NCBI GenBank assembly: GCA_947650285.1
Contig: CANTFL010000422.1
Span: forward strand, 1-64,000
Direction of reading: 5' to 3'
DNA: 64,000 bases
From: Hyaloperonospora brassicae
Taxonomy: Eukaryota; Oomycota; Peronosporomycetes; Peronosporales; Peronosporaceae
Positions 58,385 to 64,000 of the stretch are shown in pieces (positions within the stretch are counted from its first letter, which is position 1; each line of letters starts with the position of its first letter). The notes under the pieces are model-generated. The model had not been told where the DNA came from. It did no database searches and was given only the letters and a program-made list of their open reading frames with translations. A program made the translations under genes and the position numbers.

Positions 58385-60674
58385 CTCACTAGGGTGTAAC
58401 TGTTTCACTAGAGATTGCGGTAACAAAAAAAAGTGTTAGCAAATTTACTTCGAATCGTCGTTCCAGACATGTTGAATATAAATTGAAAAGTCGAATATCA
58501 GCACTTGAAGAAAATAATACAAATATATAAGTTGGATTCAAAATGCATCGGACCGGTCGCAAAGCAAAGACAAGTGGTACGGGTGTACAAAAGTCGTGAG
58601 ACACTTACCATAAAACCTAAGTTGGCCCAGAATCTTATGTATATTATGGGCTGAATGATATTTGTAAAGTTCACTGATATACGATTTTGATGTATTAGTC
58701 GCCACATAATTACTGAGTGAGTTCTGCGACCGCAAACACAATTCGCGAGTCCAAATAATCCAAAACGTTAGTAGAATTACGTAAGAAAACCAAGCTAATC
58801 ACAATTGCTCGCAAGACATCTGTCGAAAAATACAGTACATGTTGCTTAACAACCGACATAATCGTGGTATATTTGAGCTCTTATGAAGGAACACATAGAA
58901 ATTTGTAATTAAAACTGATCCAGTATAATTTATTGGTGTTTAAAAAAATTATATAATTGACCAGTGATTATTTGGTATGGATGTTTGGTCGACCGACAGT
59001 ATATATAATGTCATCAATTGTTTGCATACATTACGTTATATCAGTCAATTGAGGCTCGATGTGAGATATAGATAAGGTTGATCTCAATATACATACGAGG
59101 GTACGTAGTCTGAGATCAAGGTTCGATGATTATGCGGTCATATTGGATATCGGCTGCCAGAAAATAATGTATTCATCACATCGAACATCAAACAATATTA
59201 CACGAAGCGCTGCTAATTTTTACAATTGACGCGATTCCCCGACAAATCTTTTTTAGTCACATCGACTTAAGTCTCCCATGAAAAATAAACTATCATAACC
59301 CACCCACCAGCATCTAAATAACCAGAATAGATTCGAGCACTAATCTGAACAACCACGTCCTATTATTTACTCTCTTTAATTGCTACCTAGAACATGAGAT
59401 ATCTCGTTTGCCAGATTGATAGACAAAACACACCTGTCAAAATCCATGAAGACTCTTCGAACCTCACATTTTATTTAGCATTACTTTTTTGTTCATTCCG
59501 CATATATTCATTCTGATATGCACGAAATGTACGTCTAAGCATCAAGATCTAGTGAGAATGATATACATGATCCAGATAAAATACCGTGTAGCTTGATTTT
59601 TATACTTACTGCGTACGAATCTCATTTTTATCGGTGTCGGAGACGCTACCGCTGCAGCATTAGGTTTTTGCAAACAAGCGAGACATACATCATAATTTTT
59701 TTATTTTACGCATGATGAAGTTTGAAGAGCTGTGTGGTGATGTATCACCTACTTTACTAATAAGTTATCGGTAGACACTTCGCCAATATTGATAATTCGA
59801 AACATGCAAGTAATCAACGCTTTTAAAAAAATACTTAGAGCCCGTATATATTCATTTCCATGGATCAGTGCTTGTTGCCTGATGCACCTCACTTCATACA
59901 TGGTGACAATCTACATTGTGGATTTTATACACAACTTTGAAAATTGTTCGAGTCAATGCCTACAATGTAAGCGTATACTGCTCAAAAGAGATATTGTCAT
60001 CGAGCACAATATGAGAAATTGGTAAAGTTGCGTATACTCTTTTACAATCAGCATAATACTTTTCGACCAGACACTGCTATACCCCTATCGTAATTTACGT
60101 GTGCAACACAATCCAGCTACTTTGTACGTATCCGTTCACACAAGATGTATGTGGTACCATATCAATGACTGAATATCTAACATAATCGACTTCTTGTACG
60201 CATTCTTGGTTATGTCTGCAACTGATTCGATATCTATTACCCTTGTACATTTTGCACATGTTTTTAAAGACAGACCACTTATCGGTTGCTAAAATTATAT
60301 TATACTTCCTCAAGCTATTCGTTGTACCTTTTTGCATAGCCGTTTTTCTGTTAACGTGTGCTCATTCAAAGATTCTATGCTGGTGGGTTCGCTACCGATG
60401 TGTCTGAATGGCTGGTCATTATATCTTGCCAAAATCTAGATTTTCTGTGTTCTATCCATTATAACATTTAGGCGCTTCGATGCATTAATAAGTGGAGCTA
60501 TTTATTGATAAATATATACTTTAATGTGCCAGCGTAATCTGCTGATATATAATTCATGCCGCTCTTCGCCAGACCTTGATCGTGGAGGATATAGGGTCAT
60601 AAACGACTATCCATGCGAACAATTTTCAGGTGAGACTGTCCCACTCCATATTAGACTATTTACACGCTTGTGAA
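58385..60674. other. AT-rich core of inverted repeat B (2290 bp)
   Basis: No ORF above 80 codons and no repeat detected by eye. The frames 59789-60025 (+) and 60095-60337 (-) are unassigned. Confidence 0.7.
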
Positions 60675-61878
60675 CGCTCCGATATATAATTGGTCAGATG
60701 TACATTTAATGAACTGACAATCGACTTAGTCACGACCTTGCCAGGTTCGATGAACTATATATTCGTATGAGCCATGGTAATTGCAAGATGGCATCAGATT
60801 TGTCATCCATATCATGTACGTGGATTCTTTATCGCACAGCTTCTATATTATCGTATCGTAAATTCCCACTACGCCTTATTTCACTGTAATGGATGCTACT
60901 ACTGTAAGATGCAAAGTCATCTCCTTCAAGTCGTTTCGCGCTCAACATGCTTTAGACTATGGTAGGTTAAGATATATTGATGAGATACTGATACAAGGAA
61001 TATACTTGGTACTCCAGTCAATGGCAATCACCAAAGTGATCCAACGTCTCATAGTCGACTAGACCACGAAGCGACATATTTGTCGCACTGATCTTCAATG
61101 GATTGATGTACGACATCAGTATGGCGAAACATGAAGCAACGTATGATGTGAGGAAGTTCTATCAGGAGGCCTGCAATATATGCAATACGATTCATGTTGT
61201 TTACCAGTATGGCGCTTTACCAAAATTGAAGCTGTCTTATGGTCTCTGAGATATTGAGGTCTCGAAGATAGCCGTACCGTGCATATACGCACTTTTATGG
61301 TATATGGTGATCATACCTGACACAATTACAGTGACCTTCGTATGAGGCACTCATCAAATCATCGCCGCATCTTCTCGCAGCGATTGAACGTTTCTAATAT
61401 CTTGTAATAGGAAGAGCAACGTTTCTCGCTCTCAACATACTAGATACCATGTTATCAATACTTCCGCGCTCGTGTTGCATCGATAAACAATCGGACGTCA
61501 AGTTGACATGATCCTGTCTTTTTCTATCGTCCTTCGCTCAGCCACATCTGACCTTTAGTTGAGAGTCAAATTTGAGGTGGAATAGATGAGTAAGAAAGAA
61601 TCTACTCACAAGACCGTTGAAGAACATAAAAAGATGCGTATGCTCATCACTGATCTTACGATAAGGCTAACGAGTTACTTTTTGTGCTGATTGTACGTAC
61701 GAGCTAGATATGAACGTACACTCAGCCCGTGGAACATTTATTACGTATATCTGAAGTGATATCCGAACCCTCTTACAATCCGAATGTCATTGGCTCGTAA
61801 TGGCTAGGATCGAATGCTCAGGCAGTGGTACCTTCCAAAACGTCGCATATGTCTCTTCATCGCGTCCTTTTCGATGTA
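60675..61878 (-). repeat. Large inverted repeat B, right arm (1204 bp)
   Basis: Mirror of 57181-58384. Inner junction at CGCTCCGATAT. Outward of 61878, relatedness to repeat A continues for about 60 bp (to about 61940) although the mirror with the left arm stops. Confidence 0.95.
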
Positions 61879-64000
61879 CCGGTATTCGATAGCTCCGTTC
61901 TGATCGATTTTGAATTCATGAAGGAGTCTTATAAGACAGCCTTGTAGTCGTGAAGGCCTAAATAATATCGCGTTGACAACATTATGTGGTTGGCTGGAGA
62001 TAGGATAGATTTTAGAAAATTGTGACGAGGATGTGGAAGCAAAATATTGTCTCTTTAGATTTATTAATTGGTATAGATTTACATAGCGCTTGATGGCAAC
62101 CTTCCTTCATAGTGGTATATCGCTGCGCCTGGTAAGTTCAAGATAACGCTATAGCGCCTAGATCACTTCTTGCAAGAACCTTCCTACCTTAGATCAAATT
62201 AAATGGATATACGCATGTTTTTGTATGAATGTTGCTTCGCCTGATGCGAGTAATTGCTCATTCCGCTCGTTGAAAAAAAGAATGTCACTAAGATATGGCA
62301 CAACGACCGTTCAAGTGCTCTCACCAGACGCAACGTGGTCCGGAACATCCTTCAAATGGACTTGTCTTTTCACGCAATGTGGAATACTCAAACAAAATTC
62401 GGACATTTTACTTGGAGGACGGGCACTTGTTAATCATACCGAGATAGAAAAGAATGAAATGGATGACACTCAAGAGCCGGTCACCTCAATGCTTGTAAAC
62501 GTTTGTACAAAAAAGCCTTCATTTTAAATTACACTGTATCGTTGTACGTATAATTAATCCGTGTTGTCATGATACGGGTTTGCATATACCAGCCAGTTTG
62601 AAAAATGCATTACTTGCCTCCAAAATAGAAACGTATGTTAAAACCGACTATCTTCTCGTTGTGAGTGTTTTTATGATCCAAAGCGGTTTTCGATTCGCAT
62701 GATAGACTTTATCAGTTACTAAGCAGTATCGTTTCAATGGCTGTCGAACATACCATCAATAGCTGTTGTTTTTAATATAAGTTGCCAAGTCATATAGTCA
62801 ATTCTCACTGCTACGATAATATATGCGCGGACACTCAATGAACTGCCAATATTACATTATAATACCAAATCTATCAAAACTCTACTTTGTTCAAATAGGT
62901 GCGACACATAATTAGGGTTGTATATTTTTATGGACACATGCCACGCCTATCTAGGTATTAATTCTACAAGTTGTTTTGATGGAAATAAAAACATGTATTC
63001 ATTCGAGATATTTCACAGGTATACTATTTTTTCTGTATGAGGTTGACTTAGTCCTTTGGATTGGTCCGGAACAACTTTTTAATCTTTTCCTATTCGTTGC
63101 ATCAGTTATATACTGCATTACACTCTGATAAACGAAGACATCTGATTTATCACCCCACGTTTAATAACTACTGCATCCATGACGCATAATTCGGACGAAT
63201 GTAGTTTGAAAGTAAGCGATACTGTAATGAAGCTTTGAATATAAATATGCAATAAGCCTCTTTTTGTGGACAGATAGTATCAGACCTCTTCCAGAAATCA
63301 TAAAATTCTACGTAAATGAAGTATATTGTTAGCGTCCGTATCATTACAAATACATTGATGGTTATGAAGAATGATGTATGATATGAAAATTGGAGAGATA
63401 GAAACTAGCATTTACTCAGCCTTGGTAATTATGGTATAAAACTAATGTGAATAGAGCACAACACATGAACGTCGCGGCACCTTACAGTAAAGTAGAGTAG
63501 ACACTGCATCCGATGCAAAAATTGTGCTATATGTAAGTCGACTTATTTGTGTATTTCTTGACGCAATTGATGCCCGCTGGATCGAAATACCGAGACTTTC
63601 AGACGTATGTACTGTTTGACGAAGGTATGTCACCAAATATAGAATTTCTGCTGGTGGCCGTGTCATCACCACTGCAGTCGTCTTTGGGTCGCAGGATACC
63701 GTTACATGTAGTATCCTACCTACTGTAAAAAGATTATTTTTTAATTTCCCGCAATATGTGATTTACGCTATCGATGGTTTTGTCAGATTCATGCCTCAAC
63801 ACGAAAACTTAATCTTTCACTGAAACAGCGCGCAATTATCGTGCAGCATAAGTTATTATGTAAATATATGACGCGAATTGGATGGTATAAATTTGATGGT
63901 AATATTTGCTGTGTAGAACCGATTGATAGGTCTTTCAGACATCAAAACTCTGAGCCCATGTCAATCAGGCATAATTATCGACGGGATTAACCTAGTATTC
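61879..64000. other. AT-rich DNA without a recognisable gene
   Basis: The longest frame is 62225-62527 (+, 100 aa), which contains TTTVQVLSPDATWSGTSFKW and a short acidic segment. No domain, start context or partner supports it as a gene. Nothing else found. Confidence 0.5.

Noticed and set aside
26831..64000. Search for RXLR or CRN effector genes in the AT-rich parts
   Set aside because: No frame combines a signal-like leader with RXLR/EER or LFLAK motifs.

Overview
The window looks like repeat-rich nuclear DNA of an oomycete, probably a Phytophthora or downy mildew relative. This rests on recall of family character, not a database match: oomycete-type Ty1/copia and Ty3/gypsy pol proteins, MULE, hAT and pogo/Tigger transposases, and short GT-AG introns of 76-140 bp in the MCM8-like gene. 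Only about 7 kb (41.4-48.7 kb) resembles ordinary host gene space. The rest is nested transposons or AT-rich DNA with no convincing gene.

Layout. 1-230 is the end of an LTR. About 5.9-13.9 kb is a decayed Ty1/copia element on the + strand. It is split by a 5.2-kb Mutator-like element (6532-11764) with inverted ends and an imperfect 9-bp target duplication, and it also contains an LTR (12717-13159). Inside the MULE lies a 488-bp near-perfect fold-back element. 14.2-17.99 kb is an older minus-strand Ty3/gypsy chromovirus remnant. 17996-25687 is a full-length minus-strand Ty3/gypsy chromovirus with two 532/533-bp LTRs. It also has a long coding-like frame on the opposite strand beyond its chromodomain. 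25.7-26.8 kb is a pogo/Tigger remnant. 26.8-41.4 kb is AT-rich and centres on a large inverted repeat (two 1764-bp arms around a 2879-bp core). 41.4-48.7 kb is a second inverted duplication around an MCM8-like helicase gene. 49.1-52.1 kb is a hAT transposase interrupted by a solo LTR with a perfect 5-bp target duplication. 52.9-54.4 kb is a pogo/Tigger transposase. 54.4-64 kb is again AT-rich and centres on a third large inverted repeat (two 1204-bp arms around 2290 bp) whose arms are diverged relatives of those at 33-40 kb.

How the genes relate. The MCM8-like gene is readable over four or more exons but carries stop codons, a frameshift and an arginine-finger change (SRFD to SCFD), so it is probably dying. 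Its 3' end, together with a neighbouring two-exon gene for a 67-residue single-pass membrane protein and an ORF for a 49-residue signal-peptide-like protein, is present twice in mirror image. The small genes are preserved in both arms while the second copy of the helicase 3' end is truncated.

Main items for follow-up: three independent large inverted duplications with 2-3 kb cores within 30 kb; an antisense reading frame in the 3' part of a chromovirus; and the duplicated small-protein genes beside MCM8. All domain and family names are from motif reading by eye. No search was run.
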